A stretch of 17,480 nt of DNA, from positions 250 to 17,729 of the forward strand of contig DAHUXF010000017.1 of assembly GCA_027307295.1 (NCBI GenBank). Reading direction: 5' to 3'. Within the stretch, counting starts at the first letter, position 1. Each line of letters begins with the position of its first letter. The position numbers and the translations under genes are program-made. The notes beneath the pieces are model-generated. The model did not search any database, was not told the DNA's origin, and saw nothing but the letters and a program-made list of their open reading frames with translations. This DNA is from Acidobacteriaceae bacterium (GTDB lineage: Bacteria > Acidobacteriota > Terriglobia > Terriglobales > Acidobacteriaceae). This document shows positions 1-7,512 of this stretch, one piece after another.

Positions 1-478
1 AGTTGATGGTGATGTGATGGGCAAAGAGCTTGGCAGCGCCGTAGGGGTTCAGCGGACTCATGGGGGTGAGCTCGGTTTGCAGTTTGTCCACGGAACGGCC
101 AAATATTTCAGAGCTGGAGGCCTGAAGGAACTTTGCTTTAGGAACATGCCGGCGAATCGCTTCCAGTATGCGCAGAGGTCCCATGCCGGTAATTTCCATG
201 GTGAGCAGCGGCTGGCTCCATGAAACAGGAATAAAGGTTTGTCCGGCCAGATTGTAGACTTCGTCCGGCATGACATGCTGCAGCACGCGGTCCAGAGAGC
301 TTTGGTCGGTGAGATCAGCTTCCACAAAGTTGATCCTGCTGCCGACATGGGTAAGACGATTGCCTGTCTCGCGCCGCATATTCCGCAGCATCCCATAAAC
401 TTCGTATCCTTTGTCCAGCAGCAGCTCGGCCAGATAAGAACCATCCTGTCCTGTGATGCCGGTAACTAAGGCTCGCAT
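1..478 (-). CDS. gmd: GDP-mannose 4,6-dehydratase-like SDR enzyme (3' end missing)
   Basis: The first 159 residues of an extended short-chain dehydrogenase are present; the gene runs off the left edge. Gmd converts GDP-mannose to GDP-4-keto-6-deoxymannose in the cytoplasm, feeding deoxysugars into polysaccharides. Seen in the sequence: the NADP-binding start GITGQDGSYLAELLL (residues 7-21, GxxGxxG), a DLT motif at 55-57, the Ser/Glu segment QASSSEIFG (119-127) that supplies catalytic residues in Gmd, and the Y146-xxx-K150 pair in NPYGAAK. The ATG at 476-478 is preceded by AGGGAG about 11 bases upstream, and that ribosome site lies just past the stop codon of the preceding gene only 16 bases away, so translation is probably coupled. 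It is the third gene of the export operon. A related GDP-sugar epimerase/dehydratase cannot be excluded because the C-terminal substrate domain is absent. Confidence 0.85.
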   Translation of the reverse strand, partial: MRALVTGITGQDGSYLAELLLDKGYEVYGMLRNMRRETGNRLTHVGSRINFVEADLTDQSSLDRVLQHVMPDEVYNLAGQTFIPVSWSQPLLTMEITGMGPLRILEAIRRHVPKAKFLQASSSEIFGRSVDKLQTELTPMSPLNPYGAAKLFAHHITIN

Positions 479-494
479 GTGCAGCGCGTCTCCC

Positions 495-2975
495 TTATTT
501 CCCTTTGGCTGGCTTCCAGTTCGGCCAATAGGTCAGCTGGAAGGAAGCAGTGAAGTTATTTTGTTTTTTACCGGCGCTCAAAAGCGGAAAGTTCCACCAC
601 TCATATTGCAGAAAACTTGATAGAGAAAGTTTCTGTGCAAAACTCCATTCCGACTTGAAATAAGCGTCGCGAAGATTGCCGCCCTGGACAAACATACTGT
701 CGGCAATCTCGCTGCGATAGCCAAATTTAAGCGTCTTGTCTGCAGCCACCCAGTACGTGGTGTCACCGCGCAGAGCAATTCCCTGCCGGCCCACCGTGCC
801 ATTGCCAATGATAACGCCTTGATTGGTATAGCCATCAAGATAGCGCGTATTCCAATAGAAAAACCCGCCTTCTGAAGTTTGGAACAGGCCTGGCAGATTC
901 GTAAATGCCGCTTCTATGCGAAGGTCCATATGCTGCACGCCCGGCAGTTGCGAAAGGTAAATTCCCGGATTGTGCGCAGCGCGGCGTGGATAGCCAATGG
1001 GCGATATCTCGTCCTCAACAAATGAGTCATCGTAAAGCGTCAGGTATTTGCGGAAGCCAGGAATACGATAGCTGAAATCCGCAGTAGAACGGCGGTCGCC
1101 GGGGTCTCTGCCGCGGCCCACAGTATTTCCTGTAGAAAAGAGCGAGTGCCTGACCGAGCCAAGGGTAATCGGGAAATCCGGACCGCCAAACAGGCCCGTT
1201 TTGCCCACGCCAAATTCAAAATTCGGCGTCGGCTTAAAATTAAATTTCATGCCGTTAACCATGGGCTGTTTTGATAGTGAACGGCCGATGCTGGAAACAA
1301 TGCCTATTGCCACGTCTTGCGTTTCCACCCAATGTTGGCCAGTGAGCTTGCCAACCCACCATTCAGACCGGAACGGCCCCAGCAATCCCAGAATCGACGG
1401 CAGCTTGCTGGGATGGGTCTGGTCCACACGCAGCATGTAGATGGGTTCGGCATTGTTGCTCCAGAGAAACGGGTCTTCCGTGGGACCAGTCCAGAGCGTT
1501 TGCTTGCCGAAAGAAGTTTGCCATCCTTTGATGTTGAGTGAAACGTAGCTATCCAACAAACGGAACTGGTTAAACACCGGAACGTTGGATGCGGGCTGGA
1601 ACAGTTTGAAATCAGCGGTCTGAATTGCGTCCTGCTGGGCCTGCGTAAACCCGGCAGCCGAGGGCGCATGCTCAAGTTCACCGCGAACATAAAACCCCAG
1701 CGCGCCGGCAGACCCGCTGCTGGAGAAGCCGGTCAGGCCGTTTGTGCCCCGCCGGAAAGGCCGCCCATAATCATTGACGATGGTCTGGCCGAAATGGTAG
1801 CCATCCGTCAGCGGCGGCCCAGAGATTGAAGTGACACGGGCGTAAACCGAATCCAGCGAAACATAGCTGCCCGGCTCGTCCTTTAACTCATTGGCGAAGG
1901 CCTTCTCCAATGCAGAGTACAGACGAAACGCCTCATCAGGGTTGGACTCATCCACTTCGCCAGCGACCTCTTCAAGCAGCCGGGCGCACTCCCGGCGCGT
2001 CCATGGACGCAGTCCCACAAGGTTGCTGTTTAACACCCCCAGCGCCGCCAAGCGATCAAACGCCGGGTATACCCAACTATCCATGGGAACGTAAGGGGAA
2101 AAATGCTCCGCATTGCCTGGGTTCTCCTGCGAGACATCGCGAACAAACGTTCCGTAACCCCCGCCGGGCAGTTCAGGATCATGATGCGCTTTATAAACCT
2201 GTCGTCCGATAAGCCATCCCATGGCGCTGCCCACCACAACATCACTGGGGAAATGGTTGCGTCCGGAAACGCGCGCAGCGCTTACGCCCGTAGCCAGGCC
2301 GTAAGCAAAGATCTGCGTAAGCGGCCCAGGATATTCATGCGCGATCACACTGGCCGCCGACCATGCCAGCAATGCATGAGCAGAGGGAAAAGATGAGTTA
2401 GTCAATGAAGTGCTGTTCAGAAAATCACCGTGGCCATTGCCATCCGTGGGGCGCGCTCTTTGCGTGACCGCCTTAAATACTTCGCCCACCACCAAAGCAT
2501 CGGTTGCGGCTTGAATAGCAAGAATGCCCGTCTCTTTCTGATGGTCATCGCTCTTGATCTTGCCGAGCAGATACAGTCCGCCGCTGCCGCCCAGCATAAA
2601 CGCCACTCCACCGTTGGAAACTGTGCTGGAATGCTTGGTGAAGGTGCCTGTGCCTTTGATGCGGGACTCCATTTCTGCATCCGCATTAATAAGCCCGGCG
2701 CTCAAGCCGGCCAGAGGCACAATCCAGTTCAAATCCCGGATACGGGCCTTAAAGGGGCTGGTCCAGATATCTTTCTGATCGCGGGCAAGGTTGCGCAAAA
2801 ATTTTACCGGATTGTCACTCGCATACCGTGAATCATCCGGTGCAGCAGTTGTGGGAGTTGGAGTGGCGGATGGAGCAGGCCCGCCTCCACTGTTTGTGAT
2901 AGCCGCTGGCTGGCCCCAGGCGGGCCGGCACAGAACAAAAAACAGAACTATAAAAGCAAACCTGCTCTTTAGCAT
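495..2975 (-). CDS. PAP2 phosphatase - Wzi capsule-assembly fusion protein
   Basis: This 826-residue exported protein joins two families. A signal peptide (about 1-21) and a Pro/Thr/Ala linker are followed by a PAP2 acid-phosphatase domain (about 80-265). Its three signature blocks are visible: K168-x6-R175-P176, P197-S-A-H200, and R235-x5-H241-x3-D245; the usual Ser before R235 is Ala. From about 295 the sequence matches the Wzi capsule-assembly family (SPYVPMDSWVYPAFDRLAALG, then GLRPWTRRECARLLEE) and continues to the end with aromatic-rich alternating stretches typical of an outer-membrane beta-barrel. Wzi family proteins help hold capsule at the cell surface; PAP2 enzymes remove lipid phosphates, for example from undecaprenyl pyrophosphate. 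It lies 31 bases after the Wza-like gene and 16 before gmd in one operon. How a multi-helix PAP2 domain and a barrel share one chain is unclear. Family calls are firm; the joint role is inference. Confidence 0.88.
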   Translation of the reverse strand: MLKSRFAFIVLFFVLCRPAWGQPAAITNSGGGPAPSATPTPTTAAPDDSRYASDNPVKFLRNLARDQKDIWTSPFKARIRDLNWIVPLAGLSAGLINADAEMESRIKGTGTFTKHSSTVSNGGVAFMLGGSGGLYLLGKIKSDDHQKETGILAIQAATDALVVGEVFKAVTQRARPTDGNGHGDFLNSTSLTNSSFPSAHALLAWSAASVIAHEYPGPLTQIFAYGLATGVSAARVSGRNHFPSDVVVGSAMGWLIGRQVYKAHHDPELPGGGYGTFVRDVSQENPGNAEHFSPYVPMDSWVYPAFDRLAALGVLNSNLVGLRPWTRRECARLLEEVAGEVDESNPDEAFRLYSALEKAFANELKDEPGSYVSLDSVYARVTSISGPPLTDGYHFGQTIVNDYGRPFRRGTNGLTGFSSSGSAGALGFYVRGELEHAPSAAGFTQAQQDAIQTADFKLFQPASNVPVFNQFRLLDSYVSLNIKGWQTSFGKQTLWTGPTEDPFLWSNNAEPIYMLRVDQTHPSKLPSILGLLGPFRSEWWVGKLTGQHWVETQDVAIGIVSSIGRSLSKQPMVNGMKFNFKPTPNFEFGVGKTGLFGGPDFPITLGSVRHSLFSTGNTVGRGRDPGDRRSTADFSYRIPGFRKYLTLYDDSFVEDEISPIGYPRRAAHNPGIYLSQLPGVQHMDLRIEAAFTNLPGLFQTSEGGFFYWNTRYLDGYTNQGVIIGNGTVGRQGIALRGDTTYWVAADKTLKFGYRSEIADSMFVQGGNLRDAYFKSEWSFAQKLSLSSFLQYEWWNFPLLSAGKKQNNFTASFQLTYWPNWKPAKGK

Positions 2976-3006
2976 CTCTATGAAATCTCAATTCATTAAA
3001 AAGAAA

Positions 3007-5793
3007 TTAGAACGTCCTGATCACGCTGACAGCCACCGCTGCTCCAGAGAGAAGCTGTATCGTCTCGCCCAGGTTTTTAACAATGGCCGTGCTGCCCGCG
3101 CCTCTTTCAGGAACAAAAATAGTATCTCCGGGCTGGAGCGTGGTGCTAAGAACGTTGCCGGACCACCACTCACCTGATCCCCGCCCTACAACGCTGCCAT
3201 TGCCCCTGACTACAAAGATGTCCTTCTTGTTCGCCAGCCTGCTGGGACCGCCGGCCTGCTTCAAATACCAGCCAGCATGTTTTCCCGGACTGAAAGTGAC
3301 AGCACTGGGGTTATAAACCTGTCCTGCCACCATCACAAAGTTGGGGCGCTTGGGAAGATAAATGGAATCACCAGGCCGGACCTCAACATCCGCCTGGGTA
3401 TTTTCCCATTTCTCAATTTGCGGGCTGATGTGGATCAGCATGCGTCCGCTTGGCTCTATTTGTTTAAGCCGGGCAATGAGCTGCTGCCGTTCCCGCACGC
3501 TGGCGATACTCTGCGCGCTGGAGCCGGTAACGCCCTGGGCCTCAATTTTGGTCACCAGGTCCTCACGACTTTTGGCTGCCGCTTCACGGACCTGGGCACG
3601 GTCCAGGATTGCGGCGTAGGGATAGGCGTCTTGCGTGAAACCGCCGGCCCGCTTCAAAATGGCGCTAAGCCGCTCGCCGCGCTGAATCCCGTAACGGCCT
3701 GGATGCATCACTTCACCGGTAACGGCAATCGCTCCGCCAATATCGTTCCAGCCGCCGATCTGCCCTATGGTCAGGACATCGCCCGCCTTCAGAACAACGT
3801 CAGTATCAGCTTCACCGGCCAGTGCGCGCCCAATGGGGACAATGCGATGCTCCAGTTCAACGTGATCGCCGTCAATGATGGAATAGCTGGTAAGGTCGGC
3901 TGACAATTGGAAGGCGGCGCGCTTGAATCCGCCCGCCATGCGCAGCAAGTCCGCGGCGGTCATGCGATCGGAAAGCGGATACTCGCCTGGGCGCAACACC
4001 TCGCCGTAAATCGACACTTTTGGCGCATCGGCATCATACCGTCCCATCACGCGAACGGTATCAAAAGGCTCCAGGCTGGGCGCTTCAGCGCGCTTGGCAA
4101 GAACATCGCGTAGGTTGAAAGGAATTACGATGGGGGTAAACTCGGGCGGATGCAGACGTATGATTTCAGCGCGGTCAGCAGGCTCCGGCATAAGATCGTC
4201 ATACGAACTGATCAGGTCGGTCACCTTAAAGCCATCTCTGTACGGAAACTTCCCCGGACGGAAAACATGGCCTTCCAGATACACGGCGCGGTTGGTGTAT
4301 GAAAGAATCGGCGCCACTGTAACCACGTCACCATCCTGAACGTGGAACCTGCGGAACGCATCTTCCGATGCAGCAGCATCCGTGGTCTTGCCGATGCTGA
4401 CGCTGAGCATTTGCTTGCTCTCATGGGCCTGGACCCGCTCTACCTTGATGCGGTTCAGCTCACCGGTGACAGGAACGCCGCCGGCCAGATCAAGCACCTG
4501 ATCGAGCGTCTGCTCACGACGCAGCTCATAGATGGCTGGCCTCCGGACTCTACCGCCAACCGTGACTTGCGGGCCAATCGGCGGCACAACAATGCTGTCG
4601 CCGGATTCGATATGCACTTCATTCGTGCTTACGCCCTTCAGCATCAGGTCATACAAATCGACTTCTTCCACCAGAGCTTTCCCGCGATAATGCTTTACTG
4701 TCCGGTAAGAACCTGTTTCGGTAGGCCCTCCGGCAGCAATCAATGCGCTGAGCGCCGTGGAAAGAGAACTGATGTCATAAGCGCCGGGATTTTTAACATC
4801 GCCCACAATATAGGCACGCACGGTGCGTAGCTTGCCCAGGGTTACGTCCACGGAAATGCCGCGCAACTGCTGACTCAGCAGCCTCCGGATCATCTGCTCG
4901 GCTTCGCCCAGCGTCCGGCCTGCAACCACGATCGATCCAGCTTCCGGCACCGCGATTCGCCCTTCACGATCAACCGCGCGCTGCAGGTGCTGAGATGAGG
5001 CTCCCCAATAATCAATGACCAGCTCGTCGCCCGGCCCCAGAACGTAGTCCGATCCCACCGCAACGCTTAATGTAGTCTTGTCCGCCCCGGCAGCTCCACC
5101 ACTGGTTTTGTCCGCGGAAGCAGATGTGCTGTTACGGAAAAGGGCCGCTCCAAAACGCTCCAGCTTGGTGTCGTCCGTCTGTGCCTGCGTGTAGAGGTCG
5201 CGCATTGCCGGGAGATCGCGCAAAGGATACTGCGGCTGCATTGGGCCTTTGCTTTCCGTGGTGCGCGTTGGACGGTTCTGCTGCGTGCTTCTGCGCGTCT
5301 GTTGCGTTCCCATGACGGGCTGCTGCGTGGAAGAGCGGCCCGGTGACGGTATGAGAGGCTGTTCGCTGAGAGATTGGCCGGAAGGCTGCTGTCCCATCGC
5401 CTGATTGGAAGGCTGAGTGCCGCCCTGTCCAGAGGCTGGCTGCTGCTGGTCTGTTGATTGATCGCCGCCCTGCTGAGCGCCGCCGAAACCCCGCTTCACC
5501 AGTTCACCGCTGACCATCTGGCGAACACGGTCGTCAGAACGGATCTGGCTGAACAGCCGGTCATCCGAGACGTCTTTTTCCGACACGTTGTAGCCACGGT
5601 CGCGTAACTGGGCCACAATTTCCGCTTTCGCTTCCGCCAGAACATCAGGGTTGGCCTGAAGAATCTGGATAATGTCGTCGGCGGAGAGATCCGTCTCCTG
5701 CGCGAAAGAAACGCGCCCTATGATTATGGTGAAAAGAACCACAGCAACTAAAGCAGCCAAACGTGCGTAATTACGAATTAAGAATGCCCTCAA
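3007..5793 (-). CDS. Wza-like polysaccharide export protein with multiple SLBB domains
   Basis: This is the outer-membrane/periplasmic channel component for exopolysaccharide or capsule export. I start it at the TTG at 5791-5793 because AGGGA sits 7 bases upstream and this gives a compact signal peptide (MRAFLIRNYARLAALVAVV..., cleavage near VSFA-Q). A GTG at 5836-5838 would add 15 residues but has no visible ribosome site. In the 928-residue form: a short helical region, a Gln/Ser/Thr-rich linker (about 105-185), the Poly_export domain (YVLGPGDELVIDYWG, about 251), then six SLBB-like units beginning near 324, 410, 504, 593, 689 and 819, each with a GxVxxPG-like turn, with a helical insertion at about 735-785. 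A final hydrophobic helix (about 903-927) resembles the membrane-spanning C-terminus of Wza. There is no lipobox Cys, unlike E. coli Wza, and it has more SLBB units than the classical protein. Confidence 0.88.
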   Translation of the reverse strand: MRAFLIRNYARLAALVAVVLFTIIIGRVSFAQETDLSADDIIQILQANPDVLAEAKAEIVAQLRDRGYNVSEKDVSDDRLFSQIRSDDRVRQMVSGELVKRGFGGAQQGGDQSTDQQQPASGQGGTQPSNQAMGQQPSGQSLSEQPLIPSPGRSSTQQPVMGTQQTRRSTQQNRPTRTTESKGPMQPQYPLRDLPAMRDLYTQAQTDDTKLERFGAALFRNSTSASADKTSGGAAGADKTTLSVAVGSDYVLGPGDELVIDYWGASSQHLQRAVDREGRIAVPEAGSIVVAGRTLGEAEQMIRRLLSQQLRGISVDVTLGKLRTVRAYIVGDVKNPGAYDISSLSTALSALIAAGGPTETGSYRTVKHYRGKALVEEVDLYDLMLKGVSTNEVHIESGDSIVVPPIGPQVTVGGRVRRPAIYELRREQTLDQVLDLAGGVPVTGELNRIKVERVQAHESKQMLSVSIGKTTDAAASEDAFRRFHVQDGDVVTVAPILSYTNRAVYLEGHVFRPGKFPYRDGFKVTDLISSYDDLMPEPADRAEIIRLHPPEFTPIVIPFNLRDVLAKRAEAPSLEPFDTVRVMGRYDADAPKVSIYGEVLRPGEYPLSDRMTAADLLRMAGGFKRAAFQLSADLTSYSIIDGDHVELEHRIVPIGRALAGEADTDVVLKAGDVLTIGQIGGWNDIGGAIAVTGEVMHPGRYGIQRGERLSAILKRAGGFTQDAYPYAAILDRAQVREAAAKSREDLVTKIEAQGVTGSSAQSIASVRERQQLIARLKQIEPSGRMLIHISPQIEKWENTQADVEVRPGDSIYLPKRPNFVMVAGQVYNPSAVTFSPGKHAGWYLKQAGGPSRLANKKDIFVVRGNGSVVGRGSGEWWSGNVLSTTLQPGDTIFVPERGAGSTAIVKNLGETIQLLSGAAVAVSVIRTF

Positions 5794-5886
5794 ATCGCTT
5801 TCCCTTTCGCGTAAGACAGATGAAAAAAATCCCGACACGTTCCGGCAGAACTAAGAACCCAATGCAACTTAACGGATAGAAACTTT

Positions 5887-5901
5887 TACCATTGTATGGT
5901 A
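5887..5901 (-). promoter_or_regulatory. Palindromic operator over the likely -10 box of the export operon
   Basis: TACCAT-TGT-ATGGTA is a perfect 6-3-6 palindrome. Read on the minus strand its centre is TACAAT (5896-5891), five of six matches to the sigma-70 -10 consensus; the -35 region is poor (CTTTTA at 17 bases). Transcription would start near 5884, giving a leader of about 90 bases before the preferred wza-like start. The position suggests repressor binding that blocks the operon promoter. The regulator is unknown. Confidence 0.45.
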
Positions 5902-5937
5902 CATGCCGCAGAATAAAAGCAAACAGCCGTATTTGTC

Positions 5938-5949
5938 CATGGAACCATG
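5938..5949. promoter_or_regulatory. Second CATGG/CCATG palindrome in the divergent region
   Basis: CATGG-AA-CCATG is a perfect 5-2-5 inverted repeat, followed by another CCATGG at 5960-5965. It shares the ATGG/CCAT half-site with the palindrome at 5887-5901 about 50 bases away, so the 330 bases between the two divergent genes may hold several sites for one regulator. Otherwise this gap contains A-rich stretches and no small ORF I can support. Confidence 0.25.
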
Positions 5950-6079
5950 TGTAAGACCGCCATGGCTGCCTTTCTTCTGCAAAGAAAAAATAATATCCCC
6001 AGGAACTCTGCCGCGCCATCTTGGAGAATATGCTGACGCATCACATCAACCAGCGCGTTTTTACTGAGAAAAAACCTCG

Positions 6080-6098
6080 TGCGGCTTGCAGGGCCGCA
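6080..6098 (+). promoter_or_regulatory. Small hairpin in the leader of the Thr-rich protein gene
   Basis: TGCGGC and GCCGCA form a 6-bp stem around a 7-base loop, ending 11 bases before the AAGGAG ribosome site (6110-6115). It is followed by no U-run, so it is not a terminator; it may stabilise the mRNA or influence initiation. Confidence 0.25.
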
Positions 6099-6123
6099 GC
6101 AATTCTTACAAGGAGCAAGCTCT

Positions 6124-6792
6124 ATGCACAAGATTCTGTTGGCGTCAGCCGTATTTGCGCTGGCTTTGGAAGTTGCGACAGCACAAAACACAGGGACCGT
6201 AACACCCAGTAGCGGAATGGGCGCCCCCACTACCAACACCACATCGCAGCCCGGAACCACTACAGCTACACCAACCGGAACGACCAGTACTTCACAGGGA
6301 ACAACCAGCACCGCTCCAGGCACTACAAGCACTACGCCAGGCGCCACGTCCACGCCTCAGGGCACTACAAGCACCGCGCCAGGCACAACAAGTACGCAGC
6401 CGGGAACTACATCCACAGGCTCGCCTGGCACAACGCCAGGAACACCGGGTGTAGCGGGAAGCGCAGGCAGTGTAACGGGTGGCACGCAAGGCCAGACCAC
6501 CTCAACCGTCGCGGGACCATGCGGGACCGGGACAACTTCAAGCACGGGTACTTCAGGCACGGCAACCACCGGAACGAGCAGTACGTCCTCTACCAGTCCT
6601 CAGACTTCATCTACACCGGGCGCATCGTCAACCACCGGATCAAACACGGGAACCTCGGGGCAGCCAGCAGGAACATCGGCTACCGTAGCGAATCCATGCA
6701 TACCAGGAAGCCCGGCCAGCACAGTTCCCAGCAATCCTCCGCCCTCAAGCAAAATGCCGAACACTGTGCCATCCAACCCGCCTCAACTATAA
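6124..6792 (+). CDS. Secreted mucin-like Thr/Ser/Gly/Pro-rich protein
   Basis: I do not recognise a family. The 222-residue product begins with a clear signal peptide (MHKILLASAVFALALEVATA, cleaved before Q21), and the rest is almost entirely Thr, Ser, Gly, Pro and Ala. Residues 52-100 are seven tandem 7-residue units of the form GTTSTxx (such as GTTSTAP). There are only two Cys (133 and 192), each in a repeated TVAxPC context, and the C-terminus repeats TVPSNPP twice. The start ATG at 6124 has AAGGAG 8 bases upstream; the upstream in-frame start at 6079 would bury the signal peptide. No charged core or enzyme motif is visible. It diverges from the polysaccharide export operon and ends at its own terminator. 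An extended, possibly O-glycosylated surface or matrix protein is a reasonable inference, not a demonstrated role. Confidence 0.75.
   Translation: MHKILLASAVFALALEVATAQNTGTVTPSSGMGAPTTNTTSQPGTTTATPTGTTSTSQGTTSTAPGTTSTTPGATSTPQGTTSTAPGTTSTQPGTTSTGSPGTTPGTPGVAGSAGSVTGGTQGQTTSTVAGPCGTGTTSSTGTSGTATTGTSSTSSTSPQTSSTPGASSTTGSNTGTSGQPAGTSATVANPCIPGSPASTVPSNPPPSSKMPNTVPSNPPQL
6277..6423 (+). repeat. Seven tandem 21-bp coding units (GTTSTxx)
   Basis: Seven consecutive 21-bp units encode GTTSTSQ, GTTSTAP, GTTSTTP, GATSTPQ, GTTSTAP, GTTSTQP and GTTSTGS. The DNA of the units differs mainly at third positions and in the last two codons, so the array is old or selected at protein level rather than a freshly expanded satellite. 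Confidence 0.8.
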
Positions 6793-6815
6793 GCGTTGTA
6801 GCGTTCAACATAATG

Positions 6816-6844
6816 AGCGGCTGCTGGAAAAGCAGCCGCTTTTT
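6816..6844 (+). terminator. Intrinsic terminator of the Thr-rich protein gene
   Basis: A perfect 10-bp stem (AGCGGCTGCT with AGCAGCCGCT) closes a 5-base loop and runs directly into TTTT, 23 bases after the stop codon. Confidence 0.9.
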
Positions 6845-6870
6845 ACTCTGATTGGCAAAGCGGGATTGAA

Positions 6871-6912
6871 AACACAAAGAGGCGGCAATGCGCGCGCCGC
6901 CTCTTCTGTGTT
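6871..6912 (-). terminator. Long hairpin ending the zinc-ribbon gene transcript
   Basis: AACACAAAGAGGCGGC (6871-6886) pairs with GCCGCCTCTTCTGTGTT (6896-6912) with one bulged base. Read on the minus strand it follows the stop at 6924 and runs into a short T stretch (GTGTTTTC). It faces the terminator at 6816-6844, separating two convergent genes. Confidence 0.65.
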
Positions 6913-6923
6913 AAGGGGGAAGC

Positions 6924-7355
6924 TTATTTCTTTTTGAGAAGGAATCCGGCCACAAATATAGCTATGGCTGCCAGGAGCCACTCAATGCGCCACAGTTGGA
7001 CAGCCTGCCAGTCCAGCAAGGTGGTTGCAGTAAAGACAAATCCAGTAACGATGGCCGCAATCAGGCAGGCGCAGCCCAGCATCAGCGCCACCATAGAAGT
7101 GTTGCTTTGCCCCAGCGCATCGCGTAAAGACCCAAAGTCAATCAAGGCGCGAATGTCGGCAAAGGCTGCGTCAGCCCGGCTGGTGCTCCGGTCAGCGCCG
7201 CAGACATAACAGAAACGTGATCCCAACACAAAGTCGGTGCCACATTCCTGACAGACATGCTCGGACATCTCTGCCGGCACAACAGCATGCCGGGTAGAGA
7301 CGGCAGGTTTCCAGAACTCCTGCCTTTCCTCGTAATTAGGTGCCAAATGTGCCAT
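6924..7355 (-). CDS. Zinc-ribbon protein with two C-terminal membrane helices
   Basis: No named family recognised. The 143-residue product has a soluble N-terminus, a zinc-ribbon with two knuckles (C35-x2-C38 and C49-x2-C52, spacing 10), a short helical linker, and two hydrophobic helices (about 88-110 and 123-140) ending in KKK. This predicts a membrane-anchored protein with its zinc domain facing the cytoplasm or acting as a sensor or assembly module. I chose the ATG at 7353-7355 because GAGAG lies about 9 bases upstream; a TTG at 7412 would add 19 residues without a ribosome site. It follows the small HTH-like gene in the same direction after 157 bases containing a palindrome and a possible sigma-54 promoter. 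Function is unknown. Confidence 0.75.
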   Translation of the reverse strand: MAHLAPNYEERQEFWKPAVSTRHAVVPAEMSEHVCQECGTDFVLGSRFCYVCGADRSTSRADAAFADIRALIDFGSLRDALGQSNTSMVALMLGCACLIAAIVTGFVFTATTLLDWQAVQLWRIEWLLAAIAIFVAGFLLKKK

Positions 7356-7396
7356 GGGGGATCTCTCTTTATCTACTATGACTACTGAGAGATATG

Positions 7397-7412
7397 GCAT
7401 CTGAAGGGCCAA
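7397..7412 (-). promoter_or_regulatory. Possible sigma-54 (-24/-12) promoter for the zinc-ribbon gene
   Basis: The minus strand reads TGGCCCT-TCAG-ATGCC, with GG and GC separated by exactly 10 bases as sigma-54 RNA polymerase requires. The -12 part is ATGC rather than TTGC, so the match is modest. The predicted start near 7386 leaves a leader of about 30 bases. A palindrome lies about 87 bases upstream, a normal distance for an enhancer-binding protein. Confidence 0.28.
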
Positions 7413-7466
7413 AAATTCAGACGCGCCTAACCCTTAGACAGCACACGTACTTACCCGTACCATCCC

Positions 7467-7480
7467 TGTCCTAAAGGACA
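7467..7480. promoter_or_regulatory. TGTCC-TTTA-GGACA palindrome between the HTH-like and zinc-ribbon genes
   Basis: A perfect 5-4-5 inverted repeat, flanked by GGTAC on either side on the minus strand (at about 7484-7488 and 7457-7461). It has no U-run, so it is not a good terminator for the HTH-like gene that ends at 7513. It could be an operator or an upstream activator site for the possible promoter at 7397-7412. Confidence 0.4.
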
Positions 7481-7512
7481 ATGTACCAGGCAAATTCTAC
7501 GTAGTAAAAGCT

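Noticed and set aside
5886..6353. 155-residue Val/Pro-rich minus-strand frame
   Set aside because: Antisense image of the Thr-rich repeat gene; repeats of ACN codons keep several frames open.
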